A stretch of DNA of 64,000 nt, taken from NCBI RefSeq assembly GCF_040712315.1, contig NC_134013.1, forward strand, positions 57,928,501 through 57,992,500. Direction: 5' to 3'. This document shows positions 1 through 11,271 of this stretch, piece by piece. Source of the DNA: Castanea sativa (taxonomy: Eukaryota > Streptophyta > Magnoliopsida > Fagales > Fagaceae). Position 1 is the stretch's first letter. Each line of letters begins with the position of its first letter. A program made the translations under genes and the position numbers. The notes under the pieces were generated by a model that was not told the origin of the DNA, did not search any database, and saw nothing but the letters and a program-made list of their open reading frames with translations.

Positions 1-475
1 TCTGCCATCCACCCTGATCTCTCTCTTTCCCAATCTATCTCTCTTTCCCTCAATCTCTCAATCTTTCTCTCTTTGATCTCTGATTTTTTTGTTGCTGTTG
101 TGGTGGTGTGGGTGGTGGTGTTTTGGTGGCTTTTGATCTCTAATTTTTTTGTTGTTGTTGCGGTGGTGTGGGTGGTGGTGTTTTGGTGGTTTTTGTGTTG
201 TGTGGTGCTGGTGTGTGGGTGGTGGTGGATTTTCTGTGGGTGCTGTGTGGGAGCTGGTGGATTTTCTGATATAAAATTTGTTTGGAAGTTGAGAAAATGT
301 GAGAAATTAGTAGAAAATTTGTATTTTCAGAATGTTACCAATCACTTAAAATTATTTTCTAATATAATTTTAAAATTGCAACCAAACATTAGAAATTATT
401 TACCTTCCCCGAAAATATTTTCACATGAAATTATTTTACACCCGGAAAATATTTTACACTAAAACAAACGCAGCC
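1..475. repeat. CT-rich/GGT-rich repeat leading into a MITE-like right end
   Basis: The first 80 bases are (T)CTCT-rich. Positions 76-135 and 136-197 are two imperfect copies of a roughly 60-bp unit rich in GTGGTGGTG. The AT-rich segment from about 270 to 475, ending in ACAAACGCAGCC, has the look of the end of a plant MITE of the TGTTTGG type. The left end is not visible, so the superfamily is inferred only. No coding signal: the readable frame is a by-product of the GGT repeats. Confidence 0.4.
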
Positions 476-1516
476 TTAATGTGTTACCTTTTTAAACCTT
501 AGGATTTATATGTTACTTAGATAATACTTATAGGACTTAATTTGTTACACCTCTAAAATCTAAATGATTGGGTTTAAACCTTAAAGTTCAGTTTTCCTTA
601 ATCTTAAAGTAAATGTTAGCCAAAGACAAAAGGGTCATTCATTCCATTGATCAAGAGAGCATATGGATGCTTTGGATACCATAATTTCTGTTGCAAAAGT
701 AAATGATATGAAGTGGGAACTTATCGATAATACTAGTGAAAAAGTGATAGGTATAATATAAAAAATGACAGCATTACCAAAATATATATTGTTTTACATG
801 TAAAAAAATATATATAACTACTATTGGATTTATCCTAGTTTAACATTTTTGATTTACAGGCTTTGCTCAATAGAGGGTTGCCTCACTTCTTAAAGTATTT
901 GATATTTATCAAAACCAAAAGATGGTTTTCATGTTCCAAAAATATGTGAATGTGCCAAAGCAAAATGCAAGGCAATTACAAACAGTGTTTGACCCTATCA
1001 TAGTAATACACCTATCATCTACCTACATATTCTGTACTTGTATACAGCTACCCTAAGCCAAAATTGACAATTCAAGTGTCGGGGACATATCAAGTTGATT
1101 TTTAAACACTTATTAAACGCAAGAACATCACTTTCTTCAATTTGTATTAATTAATGCTATATTAAAAAGCAATGATTTTACGTCACTCAACACATGGACT
1201 GCACATGAAATAAGAGCTAGGGACAAAAAACAAAGAAAATGGGGCACACCACACCAATGAGTTTCTATTTTAATATGAAAGTTTCAATTAATTAAATTTA
1301 GGTAAGACCCAGAGAATATGTAATGTAATAATGTACTCGTCTTGCCTCTATAAATCTCACTATGTACACTTAAACAAACAAAATTGGACTCAAATTAAAA
1401 AGAAAAGTAAGATAATATAATTTTTAGGCCTATTTGTAGATTTAGTCACATGACTTTTTTTAACGCAACGAGTCATGTAGCATGTTTAAATAATTCGCAT
1501 GAATAATCTTATATAC
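476..1516. other. AT-rich non-coding DNA, probably expansin intron
   Basis: AT-rich stretch with no protein similarity that I can see on either strand. It directly follows the splice donor of the minus-strand expansin exon. I looked for the conserved second half of an alpha-expansin and did not find it, so this is best read as the 5' part of a long intron, or as unrelated DNA if the gene is truncated. Confidence 0.4.
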
Positions 1517-2028
1517 CTGCGATAATGGACGGGCATGTTGGCCGCCTTCCAGATGGCGATCTTCTCGAAGGCCTCAATGGGGAGAACAAAGTGCTTATTA
1601 GGAGGGTTGCAGTGGCCGCCGCCGTCGGCCGGGAAGCCGTAATTGGGCGCACAGAAGTTAGTAGCCGTGAGTATGATCGAGGTCGCCGGAATGCACCACC
1701 GCAGGTCATCCACGCACCGCAGCTCGAAGCACGCGCCGCAGATCTGCCCGCGCTCGAACAGCACCTCGCTCAGCCCCACAGTCGCCATTCCGTACCCACC
1801 TTTCACCAGGTCACCGTACCCGCACGCTCCTCCCACCGAGTCGCGCGGGTCCGCGGCCGCGTAGTAGGTGGCGCGTGCGGATCGCCACTCCTGCTGCGGG
1901 GCGGGGGAGTAGTTGGGTGGCGACGAGGAGTAAGAGTAGTGGGAGGTGGCTCTTCTCGGTAGTGATGACAGTAGTGTGAACAGGAGAGTGAGAATATGGA
2001 TCAGCTTCAGCATCAGAGGTAGCGGCAT
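1517..2028 (-). CDS. EXPA: Alpha-expansin, first coding exon (gene partial at left edge)
   Basis: Expansins are secreted wall proteins that loosen cellulose-xyloglucan contacts during growth. The ATG (2028-2026) starts a 170-codon exon. A hydrophobic N-terminus (residues about 5-25) is a likely signal peptide, followed by a Ser/Pro-rich linker and the double-psi barrel domain. Visible family motifs are GGACGYGDL (66-74), CGACFELRC (97-105), TATNFCAPN (121-129) and the alpha-specific insertion around GGGHCNPPNKHF (136-147). The catalytic-like HFD motif of most alpha-expansins reads HFV (146-148). The exon ends in CATTATCGCAG before GTATAT (donor at 1516-1515, phase 2), exactly where YRRI/YRRV is interrupted in the family. 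The second half of the barrel and the C-terminal CBM63 domain are not found in the remaining 1.5 kb, so the gene leaves the window or is truncated. The exon is GC-rich compared with its surroundings. Upstream, the transcribed strand has a pyrimidine/purine-biased leader. Confidence 0.85.
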
Positions 2029-2450
2029 TTTCTTTTTCTTTTCTTTGTTTTTGAAATTGAAATGGAAGGAACGAGAGAGTGTGGACTATGAAGTGTGAGA
2101 GAAAAAGAGGAGCAAGCAAAAGAAAAGAAAAAGAGACAGAAGAGTAGAGGAAACTAGGAAAGGGTTCTCTCTAAATAATTATATTCTATGCTGAACTAAT
2201 TATGTTTCACTACTGCAGAGTGCTTTTCTTCTTTTGTTTGGTTCTCTCCTTTTACCTCCACTAGCATTGATGAAGTGTGTTTACTTTTCCCACCTTTTCT
2301 GTCTTTGTTGCTCCTGTGAAGTTACAATGTAGCCAGCTATAAAGATCTACTTTATATCTTTCTTTTGTTAATCTGATTAGATTAGGATAATAGCACAATG
2401 CATATCATCATTTGAGCTTTAAGGAATCAAGTCATTCATATAAATAGCTC
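2029..2450 (-). promoter_or_regulatory. Expansin 5' leader and putative promoter
   Basis: Directly upstream of the expansin ATG (minus strand). Positions 2030-2170 are strongly AG-rich on the plus strand, so the mRNA leader would be CT-rich, a common plant Y-patch feature. A minus-strand TATAAAG lies at about 2350-2356, some 320 bases before the ATG. It is a plausible but unproven TATA box. Confidence 0.3.
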
Positions 2451-2559
2451 GGGATTTACTCAAAAAATAACTCATCTATGTCTTTTTGTTTATAAACAGA
2501 TTAACTTTTTGAGCTTTAGTTTTAAGTTTGTTTAATAAATGTGTTGAGCCTAAGTAAAA

Positions 2560-2999
2560 GAGAATTGTTCATAAACAAGCTTATGAATATTAAAGCTTGA
2601 TACCAAAAAAAAAAAGAAAAAAAAGCTAAGCCTAGGCATGTAATGAGTTGGTGATAAGCTTAATATGAACTTGACAAATAAATTTATATATTTCTAAGAC
2701 TCTAATTAATTATAGGAGTTGAGGTCCACTCGTCCGCACCAAATAGGGTACATAATAAACTTGATAATGTACTTGTATTGAATCTCAAGCTCAGAAGCTT
2801 AATATTGAGCTTGAGCTTGAGCTTGATTTAACTAATTAATCAAGTCAAGCTCAAACTATTAGATTTTTTGATAAGTTCAAGTTTGAACATTATTTGCAAG
2901 CTTGAATCAAACTTAAGCCAGGCTTAAATATTTTACTTTTATTGTTGAGCTAAGTTTGAGCATTCATTACTTGACAAAACTTGACTCGTTTACAACCTT
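2560..2999. mobile_element. Degenerate hAT-like element end with GAGCTT repeats
   Basis: The segment contains repeated GAGCTTGAGCTTGA and ends in GACTCGTTTACAACCTTA. The reverse complement, TAAGGTTGTAAACGAGTC, resembles a terminal inverted repeat of non-autonomous hAT elements in plants. No matching left terminus or 8-bp target duplication was found, so this is a truncated or decayed copy. Confidence 0.4.
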
Positions 3000-3820
3000 A
3001 ATTCTCACCTGATTTTACATTTTTAAAAAAATGCAATCCAAGTTACATAGCAAGTTTTACAATACACCTAACATTTTACTCTTTATTTTGCAATATATCT
3101 CATTAAAATAATACAAATAACTATTTTATATACCCACAACAACAGAGCTAGAAAACCCCCAATCATACAATTTGTTGAGCTTTTTTTACTATACTGTTGT
3201 CGCTTCATAACCTTTATTTGATCTGAGCCCAATAGAAAAAACCTTAAACCCTCAATCTGCACTGCAATCTACTGAATCTGCACCAACTCTACGTTAGATC
3301 TACATTGACAACCCAAATCCAATCTTCAAGAGTAAAGAATTGGGTTTGGCTTACCTCCATTACTTTTTTAACTGGACATGTCTTTTTGTTTTAAATATAC
3401 AATGTCAAGTGGTAGCTTGTTTTAATCTCTACATTTTTATTTAGTTAGTGGGTGATGTGACAGCCTCTCATTAAAACAAAAAGAGATTTCAGTTAAAAAA
3501 GTACTGGAGGTAAGCAAAACTCTAAATAACTTTTATTGCCAATTAGTATGAGAGAGAGAGAGAGTGTGTGTGTGTGTTTCTATTTAATTCAATCTAGATG
3601 AGAGAGAGAATTGAATAAAAAATGAAGAAAAACATATTTAGACAAGCTACAATGAGTATAAATTTACAATAACATTGGGTATAAATTTTTGCAAAATACA
3701 TAACTGGATCTAGATGTATTTTTGTGTCATTTTTTTACAGTCATCTATTTTAGAGAATAATGCATTTTAAAGAACCGGATGAGGATGCTCTTACATTTCT
3801 AGACTCTAGAATAAAGAAAG
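3000..3820. other. AT-rich spacer with GA/GT microsatellite
   Basis: No gene recognised. A compound microsatellite, (GA)n followed by (GT)n, lies at 3550-3577. Confidence 0.5.
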
Positions 3821-4480
3821 TGTTGGAGTATGTGTGTTTCAAACACTTAACATTTGCTTTGTGTCCCACATTGGTTAGGAATAAACCTTGTTATAAGCAT
3901 TTGCATATCTTAAGTAGTAAGTTGGAATACAATGGGCTAGGTGTTGACTTGGGCTTAGGCTTGGGCTTGTTATATCTTTTATGCGCCTCATTCTTTTCCC
4001 TTTCTTTCTTTTAGCCCAAATTTGATTTGATTTGTCCATTGGTGAGTATCTAAGCAGCCCGTTGGGCATTTAATGAACAACCCATTGGGCATCAAATCTG
4101 CATAGTAACCGTTAGAGGTCTAGTCCATTAGTTAGCCCACTAGTCTTCCTTTAGTTGGCATATAAAACCCTTGTTTTCACTTCTTTCTCTTTAGTTTTTT
4201 CCTAGCCTCTTACTACCGCCACTCTCCCTCTATTCAACTCTAAATTTTCTGCTCATCTCCACAAAATTTCAGCTTTTTAATTTTTAGTTTTAAGGAAATG
4301 CTATTATGGTTGTTCTTAGTTCTTCTTGCTTGAGTGTGTGATCAACTTGAAGAAATCACTATAGTCTAATCTTGGGGAGTTGTTTGGCCAAGAGAACCAT
4401 TTGCACCGAGTTCTACTCCAGGTGGCATGAATCAACCTTTAAAGACAACGCATTTTGCGTGATTCTATAGTTTGTAAAAT
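3821..4480 (+). mobile_element. LTR-like sequence (decayed, ends unsure)
   Basis: Starts TGTTGGAGTATG and carries TGTCCCACATTGGTTAGGAA, a phrase I associate with the LTRs of plant copia elements. A GGCATATAAAACCC TATA-type motif lies at 4158-4171, followed by a CT-rich stretch, as in an LTR promoter. The right end and a target-site duplication could not be fixed (5 bp before the start are GAAAG, with no convincing partner). Boundaries are approximate. Confidence 0.35.
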
Positions 4481-5278
4481 CATTCTAACTCTATCTATTT
4501 ATTTTTATCATTACTAATTTTTTAGAGTTTGTATTGTCAAATCAAAACTTGTTTATTTAGCCATATTTTCCAACAAAAAGTCCATTTCTTAATTATGAAT
4601 TTATTTAAATAACTTGACGTTGGATATAATTTTTTATTTATAATATTTAATCTAAACCATAAAATTTATTCATTTTCGAATGTAAGATGATCCTTTTGTT
4701 GTGAGCTTAGGTTATATTCTATATATAGTGGTGATAAGATTTATTCTGGAATATGGTAGTTGCTTCATTCTAAAACATATTAAAGTGTGGTTTGGTTTGG
4801 TAGAGCTTTTTTTTTTTATGGTGGTTTAACTTTATTTTGTTTAAAAATAAATAAATTTGGTAAAAGTATGTTGTATCTTGAAAGATGCTTAAAAAAACGA
4901 ACAAGGAAAAGGAAAAATCATGTCAAACCAATAATCTATGAAGAAAATTCGGAAACTGAGAGAAACAAGTGCATCAATATTCCCTTCCTTTTTTTCAACA
5001 CTTTATTGTGAGCACTCTATTAGTCGTGGTAGCCCTAATAAGCAATAACCCTCTATGAGCTGTCTCATAAGTCATGGCAACTAGATCAAATTATTGCCCA
5101 AACAATCTCAGGCTCTAGATCAACTTCCTCAGCACTCTAACTATAATAGCCCAGCCCAAACTCAAACAAGACCAAACACCACCCAATAACCCGAGCAGAA
5201 TTCGGTTCAAGCCCAACCCAGCTTAGCTCAATTCCAAACCTAAGTCAAATAAGCACAAGCCCAATCTAACTTTGTAAT
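4481..5278. other. AT-rich spacer, nothing recognised
   Basis: Short open frames only, with no family resemblance. From about 5140 the plus strand becomes C-rich (repeats of AGCCCAA), which may belong to a decayed repeat. Confidence 0.4.
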
Positions 5279-5956
5279 ATTTATCAGAGCGTGACAAAGA
5301 ATATAGAAAAATGCTTAATACTATTAACAATTGAAAATGCTATATGGTGGGATGGATAGGGTTTGAAGTTTGAACATTCAAGTTTGGAAAGAAAGGATTC
5401 ATGAATATCTTGGATGAATGGGTTCACACCCAAAAAACAAAATCTTATTAGTATGTCAACAATATCATTTTGTAGCTAATCTGGTCAAATACAAGCAGTG
5501 GGGGCCGGATTGTTGAAATTACAACTTGTCGAGGAGTCTTGAGAATATTCTAATTCCAAAAGGTTTAAAGATATGACACAACTGTGGTTAGATTAGAAAC
5601 ATGGAATTTTACCATGAGAGTTAGTTTACAGGAATAATCAGTTTAAGTGGTCCTACCAAGAAAACAACAGCCTTCGGAGAGATTTTGGAATAGAGGAATT
5701 CATGAAAGGCTAAAAAATTATGTTGTAGAAACAGCTAGACCCACTAGTCTAGCCATGTAATTCATCACTAAGCTAATTTCTTCACACAAATACTTAAGAG
5801 AATAATATCCCAATAGATCTATCTTCATCCTCCAAAACCTCTCACAAATTGCTTTTACTGTCTGTATCTTCTGTGTATAACTTGTTAAATTATCAATTTT
5901 AGGTTTAAGCTACTATGATATAATAAATTTAATTATTTAACAAAATATTTCTAACA
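5279..5956 (+). mobile_element. Copia-type 3' end: polypurine tract plus LTR
   Basis: Positions 5511-5956 start TGTTGAAATTAC and end TTTCTAACA, the TG...CA form of an LTR (446 bp). Immediately upstream, GTGGGGGCCGGA (5499-5510) looks like a polypurine tract, so this reads as the 3' LTR of a plus-strand element. A TATCAGAGC string at 5283-5291 resembles the core of the initiator-Met primer site, but no matching 5' LTR precedes it. This is a truncated or extremely short internal region with no coding capacity. Confidence 0.5.
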
Positions 5957-6666
5957 TAACTTGTCAGACCCAGTTTAGATCGAGGAGTAGAGTACATAAA
6001 AAATGTTTTTGAGTTTTGAACCTAGCTGCCAATGGCCAAACCAAATAATAGACCCAAGACTCCAGAAATATACATCATGGTCTCTGCAATTTTCTCTCAT
6101 TTTTAAGCTCCAACACTACTTTCATATTTTAGAAACACGTGAAAGAATCTTGTTACCACACCATTTCGTCTCACAAAGTAATGACTTTTCTTTTGCAAAA
6201 CAGCAGGCCTTTCTGGTTAAAGCGCTCTTGATAAAGCAAGCTCAAAAGATTGCAGACGCTGATGAATTAACAATTAAATAAATAATCAAAAACTATTCTT
6301 TTTTTAACATAACAAGCGACCCAAGTGGTTCACAGTTCAGAGAAGGAAAAGAGTAGATGGTATACACAAGCTAATGTTGAGTACAAAAAGGGTAACACGA
6401 AGAGAAATATTTGTGCATACAAGAACAGATGGGCTTATGGATTTGAACAGTTGGGAGGTAAAAACAGAACAACTAGATAAGAATTTGCAAAGCTGCAGAA
6501 ATGGCTGCTGCTTAAACCCGATTTTATTTCTCATCCTCGGTCATCCAGCAGCTGAAACCACCATAATCCAACACTAAAACTGTAACCAGATCAGTCCCTC
6601 GGCCTGTTAAAAAGGGTCTATCTTCTAAGAAAGGAAGCTGCTCTAGGAAAACTACACTGAGGCACA
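5957..6666. other. Spacer and probable 3' UTR of the REVEILLE-like gene
   Basis: Lies downstream of the stop codon of the minus-strand MYB gene. The part nearest the stop (about 6300-6666) is likely its 3' UTR. No other gene was recognised. Confidence 0.45.
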
Positions 6667-9374
6667 CTATAAGCAAAGCCGGATTTGTTTCTCTTCCCTC
6701 TCTTCCCCTCTTATTGTTGACGACTGTGTGTGTCTCTTTGCCACACATCTTTTATATGGGACAAACCCTTTCAAACACTTTCCAGGGCTCCTTCCTAGTT
6801 CAGAGAAGGCTGAATTTTCACTTGGTCTTAATTGGAAAACTAGGCCTGCCTCTTGATTCTCCTCTTTAAGGAAAAGTGGACAACTCTGGGTCTCAGCATC
6901 TGAACATTTATCACCATTGTTCCCATCATTTACTGATCCATTGTTTGAACCAGTCCAAGACCCTTCCTTCTGAACTTCTTTACCTTGGACTTCTTCTAGA
7001 TCAGAGGCCAAATGTGCTTTTGATTGCTCGACCTCATGGAATGGCATGACAGGAAAACGTAAACCCCCATAAAAGGTCCACCATGGTATAGGAGCAGCAG
7101 AATTAGCTTCTGCCATATATGAGTTTTCTTTCTGGCATTGCATGAAATAGAGGCCACCCTGTGTTGAAGGACTCCAAGAATATTCTGTATTTCCCTGTGT
7201 AGATTTCAGGGGGACAAAGTTCCATGGTAATGGTTGCACAACTTTTTCCTCGAGGATATCCGCAGGCATTGATTTACCAGCCACTATGGTGGGAGAAGAT
7301 GGTCTGTGTGAATCTGTTACTAACACAGTCCTTCCAAAAAGCTTAAGACTCCGGTTTGACGTTTCCTCTGATGCACCTTCTTTAACAAAGTTGTTTTCTC
7401 TGGGAAACAACTCGAATTTCTGGGAATTGAAGCCAACAATAAAACAACATCAGAATATAATAAAAGGTTTCATTTGACATTTACTGAATTGGACAAATAT
7501 GTTGTCAAGCAAAGGATCAGCAAGTACCATGGGAAGTTGCTCGTCAGAAACTGAACCAACAGTTGTTAGAGCTGGTGATGGAGATGCACTTTCCTCGGTC
7601 GATTGGTTGGGTTCAGATAGTACTAAGCCCTCAGGTTGGACACCAGCCGTAGATGAAGCAGGGGATAAGCTGCCATTTGGTGTATCTGAATCAGTGAACC
7701 CCACTGTATCTGAACCAATTGCAGATAATACTGAGGTTGGAGATTGGTCTTCTTGTTCCCAAACTGATGAATTTGGAGATGTAGACCTTATTGGCTGTTC
7801 CAGAGCAGAGACTTCTTTATTAGGTGGAATTACAAGTTTCCTGGGGTAAGGATGCATAGGCTTTCGTTTTGGTCGAGGAGGAGGAATCTCAATTGGCTCT
7901 GTGGAGGTTGTGTTGCTACAATTAGAGTCGCGAGCAATCTATTACAAAGACAAAAAAGCAGGGGAATCAGAATGGCACCGAGCAAGAATGCATGAACCCA
8001 TCTAGAAAGGTTGCACACCTTGGGGTCCATAAAAATTTAACTTACTTTAACAAAGGGGACATAGATATTATGGTAGGGAAATGGGTACTGGAATAAGAGC
8101 AGTAAACCTTGGAGAAGAATTTTTGAGCGTGACTTCTAATCTGAACTGCATTTTTTGTTCCCACGTGTTCTGTTATAGAAACCAGATAATGTAAGAAAAT
8201 GGATCATAGTTAAGGAATTTTCTTGAGAATATAAGAAATGTAAATTGAAATATTGAATCATACCCTCTATCCGTCGCCACGCTCGACCATACAGCTTTAA
8301 AGCATCAAGAAACTTCTTATGCTCTTCCTCCGACCATCTTTCTCTTTGTTTTGTGATTGTGTATGGTTTCCTAACCTATTGACACAAAAACAACCCATAA
8401 GAACAAACTCAGAGCAGAAGTAGAGCATGAAGAAGACAGAAAAGGTAAAAACCTTGGGAGCATAATCATTGCCACAAGAAAACTGATCCCTTAGTTGGAC
8501 ACCAGTTACAGAATGCAGGCCAGAACTCAATGATATTCCATTGCTTGCCTGGACCACAGAATGTGAACGAGATCCGACACTTTGATCCTATAGCCAAAAG
8601 AGAAAACAGACCACATCAAAAAAGTTTCCAGATTAGTCACAGAAAATTTGCAAAATTTTGAAGTACCAAGTTATCATTTAAATGTTAGCAAGATCTGACA
8701 ACATAATTCTTAAATTATTTGCTAACCTAACACAACAACAACAACAACAACAACAAGCTACTTTTAAACTGTTCAGTCAACTAAATTAGTTAAGAGTGAA
8801 TGATATATAGCCTCTATAATTCTTTTTCCTTTATTGGCAAATTAAGTAGGAAACATTTAACAGGCCTCAAACAAAAGACTATATCACAAAACTCCTCTAT
8901 GGCTATGAGTAATTTCCCATTGACAAAACCAAATAACATGAAAATAGTGAAGAACCCAACAACAATTGTCAAAACAAGAAAGATAATTTGCAAGAAAATT
9001 GTTCCAAATAGATGAATGGACAGGAAAGCAGAGAGAAAAAAAGAAAAAAAAAGAAAAAAAAGAAGCCATCCTATTTTTCAGGATTGTGCAAAACTGCTAT
9101 CATTTAAATGTTATGAAATTAAAAAAAAAAAATTTAATAAGGTTATATAAGCATATGTGTTTTAGGTCAAAGTTAATAGCTGAAGTTATGGTGATGTTTG
9201 ACTATAATTAATTTTAACATAACTGATCGGAATTCAAATTAAACTTGGTAATTCAATATCATATCTGGGTTTTTTGTACTTTTTTTTTAGTAATTAGTAA
9301 TTACCACCCAAAAAAACAAATAATTTATTTATTAAAAAAAAAAAAGCTTTGTTGATTGATACCTGAATAGCCAT
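6667..9374 (-). CDS. RVE1: REVEILLE/CCA1-type MYB-related transcription factor
   Basis: Six coding exons on the minus strand: 9363-9374, 8453-8587, 8264-8375, 8108-8169, 7528-7938 and 6667-7419, all with GT-AG introns, joining in frame to 494 residues. The first exon encodes only MAIQ, followed by [10 protein letters not shown]. The single MYB repeat spans about residues 51-107, beginning [19 protein letters not shown] with [17 protein letters not shown] behind it and ending in the family signature SHAQKFF (99-105). A basic/proline stretch [16 protein letters not shown] (about 126-141) follows, as in REVEILLE proteins. The C-terminus (GFVPYKRC...[12 protein letters not shown]) matches the RVE1/RVE2/RVE7 group. 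These nuclear factors bind evening elements and link the clock to light and auxin responses. The donor after ATG at 7530-7528 was chosen because it joins in phase to KFELF. Reading through it meets a stop within 26 codons. RVE1 versus RVE7 cannot be decided by eye. Confidence 0.9.
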
Positions 9375-10061
9375 GAATGCAGAAACTCGGTCAGCAGTGG
9401 TATCACTACTACTTACTCCTTTTGCAATTGCATGCAGAGAATAAAAAAAAAAAAATCTTAAATTCCAAGATTCCCTTTTTTTTTTTTCCCCCTTTGCCTT
9501 GCCTTGCCTTAGGGAACCAATTCTTAACAGTAAATGGACCAGACCCGACCCATCTTCATCCAAAAATAAATAAACAAACAAACAAACAAAAACCCAACTT
9601 TTACTCTTTTTTGTGGGGTTTCTTGATTCAGTGATCCAAAATCAAGAGAGATCAGATCAACGAACAAAGAAAGAATAAAAAAAACCAACTAGTCATGTCA
9701 TGTAGTCATGTGGCTCCTTAAAGACAAGAACAACAACAACTGTGATGACTTTGAAACCAAAACACAGAGAGGAGGAGAAAGGCAGAGCTAAGGAAGACGA
9801 AGAAGAAGAGAAAAGGCAGAGAGAAAAGTTGGGTTTGGTGTCAGGGAAATGAAAATGAAATCCTAGTTGGAAATGGAAAGTAATATAACTATTTTAAAGT
9901 ACTATTTATCTATCTATATGGCTTGTGATTGTGAAGAAAAGAAGAAAACCAAAACAAAAAAAAAAGTAGAGAGAGGAGAGAGAGAGAGAGAGGCGCCACG
10001 TCAGAGTTGGGTCTCTCGTATATATATATATTTTTACCTTAAATTTTCCAATAGAAATTGA
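9375..10061 (-). promoter_or_regulatory. 5' leader and proximal promoter of the REVEILLE-like gene
   Basis: Lies upstream of the MAIQ ATG on the minus strand. It is rich in homopolymers (T runs at 9478-9488) and AG-rich tracts at 9765-9830 and 9968-9992 (CT-rich in the mRNA sense). GCCACGTCAG at 9994-10003 contains an ACGT core. The transcription start cannot be placed from sequence alone. Confidence 0.35.
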
Positions 10062-10129
10062 ATTGAGATGCACAGAACGCTCGAGAATTCGATGGATTCT
10101 TGTGGCTCTCGTCGCACAACCCTCCCCGA

Positions 10130-10135
10130 CACGTG
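10130..10135. promoter_or_regulatory. G-box CACGTG
   Basis: Perfect palindromic G-box in the context GACACGTGGC, about 755 bp upstream of the REVEILLE-like ATG. ACACGTGGC is also an ABRE-type context bound by bZIP factors. PIF-type bHLH factors bind the same core. Function here is inferred from position only. Confidence 0.45.
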
Positions 10136-10258
10136 GCTTCAGCTTGTCTTGTCTCCCGCTTTTTATTACACTTGTGTTTCTTATTTATTTTTATTTTTCA
10201 ATGGTATACTCGCAGAGAGTGGGGGATAGCATTGTACTCGCATTTCATTGAAGGTCCC

Positions 10259-10264
10259 CACGTG
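10259..10264. promoter_or_regulatory. Second G-box CACGTG
   Basis: Perfect G-box in the context CCCACGTGTCA, 124 bp from the first. Paired G-boxes upstream of a clock/light transcription factor are consistent with light or ABA input but are not proof of it. Confidence 0.45.
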
Positions 10265-11131
10265 TCATGTCTTCTTATCTACAACTACATGATGCCTTAA
10301 TTATAACTTCACAATTTTTAAGGTTTTTTTTTTTTTCAAAATTCTCTTTGGATTAAATAATATTTGTCGAAGTACCAATTAAGTTGGGAAAGCCTTTTAT
10401 CTTAAATTTAAAAAAAAAAAAAAAGATGACATGCTCAACATTAAAAGCAATATTTTGCCTATTTTCCCTTCTAATGGGATAATGTTGGTGTTTGATACTC
10501 TAGAGTCTTTCACCTCTCCCCCTTTTTTTTTTTTCCCTAATTACTAATTTGGGAGGAGGAAAAATGGTGAAAAATGATAGATTTGAAAAATATATTTCCA
10601 AAGAAATTTTCATTTATGACCTTATTTGGGAGTTTATGTATAAGAAATGATCTTCCATTCTCTTGTTTTTTTTTTTTAAGTAGGAGAGAATACTCATTCA
10701 TCTATTTTCTTTAAGAAATTTTATTATTTCCTTTAAAATTGGGAGGAATTAAAAGGACTGAAATGACATTTAATTAAATTTTGACAAAAATCCCCGCAAT
10801 ACCCTTTATATTTTATATGTTCTTGCTATATAAAATCCCCACAATAACCTTTATATTAAGAGTTGCCAATTAAACTATAAGACATTAGGACTCCTTTATT
10901 ATTTTCAAGTGATGCAATCTTTTTTTTTTCTTATAAGAAGATCTAACCATGATATTGGTCATACAACTCTTTGTTTGTGGTGATTGTCTTTGCTTTTTGA
11001 TTGGTTCTCTTTTCTTTTCTTTTTTCCCTCCTTCCCATTTAAATAAATATAGCTAACTTGCCTTCAATTTTCTAAAGTCACTCACAAGTCACACCTCTAT
11101 CTTGTATTATTTTTATGAGAAATCTTATATC
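10265..11131. other. Distal upstream spacer
   Basis: AT-rich with several T and A homopolymers of 10-14 bases. No coding or element boundary recognised. Confidence 0.4.
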
Positions 11132-11271
11132 TATAACATTTTCATAATAAATTTTATGTAGCAAGTTGTTATTTGCTATTACTAGTGGGTAAGAAAACAA
11201 TTTTATTGATGGATTTAAATTAAAAACTTGTAACAACCTACCAACAAAGATTTATTGTGAAAAATGTTATG
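11132..11271. mobile_element. Small MITE with about 18-bp inverted ends
   Basis: The left end TATAACATTTTCATAATAAA is matched in inverted orientation by TTTATTGTGAAAAATGTTAT at the right, with internal CAAGTTGTT...AACAACC extending the foldback. The size is about 140 bp. A target duplication is not obvious. A weaker relative lies around 12455-12612. Confidence 0.5.

Noticed and set aside
73..462. 129-codon valine/tryptophan-rich frame
   Set aside because: Produced by GGT repeats; ends in a MITE-like sequence.
1525..1962. Plus-strand open frame of 145 codons over the expansin
   Set aside because: It is the complement of the GC-rich expansin exon and has no family resemblance.
5279..5510. Complete TRIM element between a 5' LTR and the LTR at 5511
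   Set aside because: A TATCAGAGC primer-like string is present, but no upstream sequence matches the LTR at 5511-5956.
7499..7849. Plus-strand open frame of 116 codons
   Set aside because: Antisense shadow of exon 5 of the REVEILLE-like gene.
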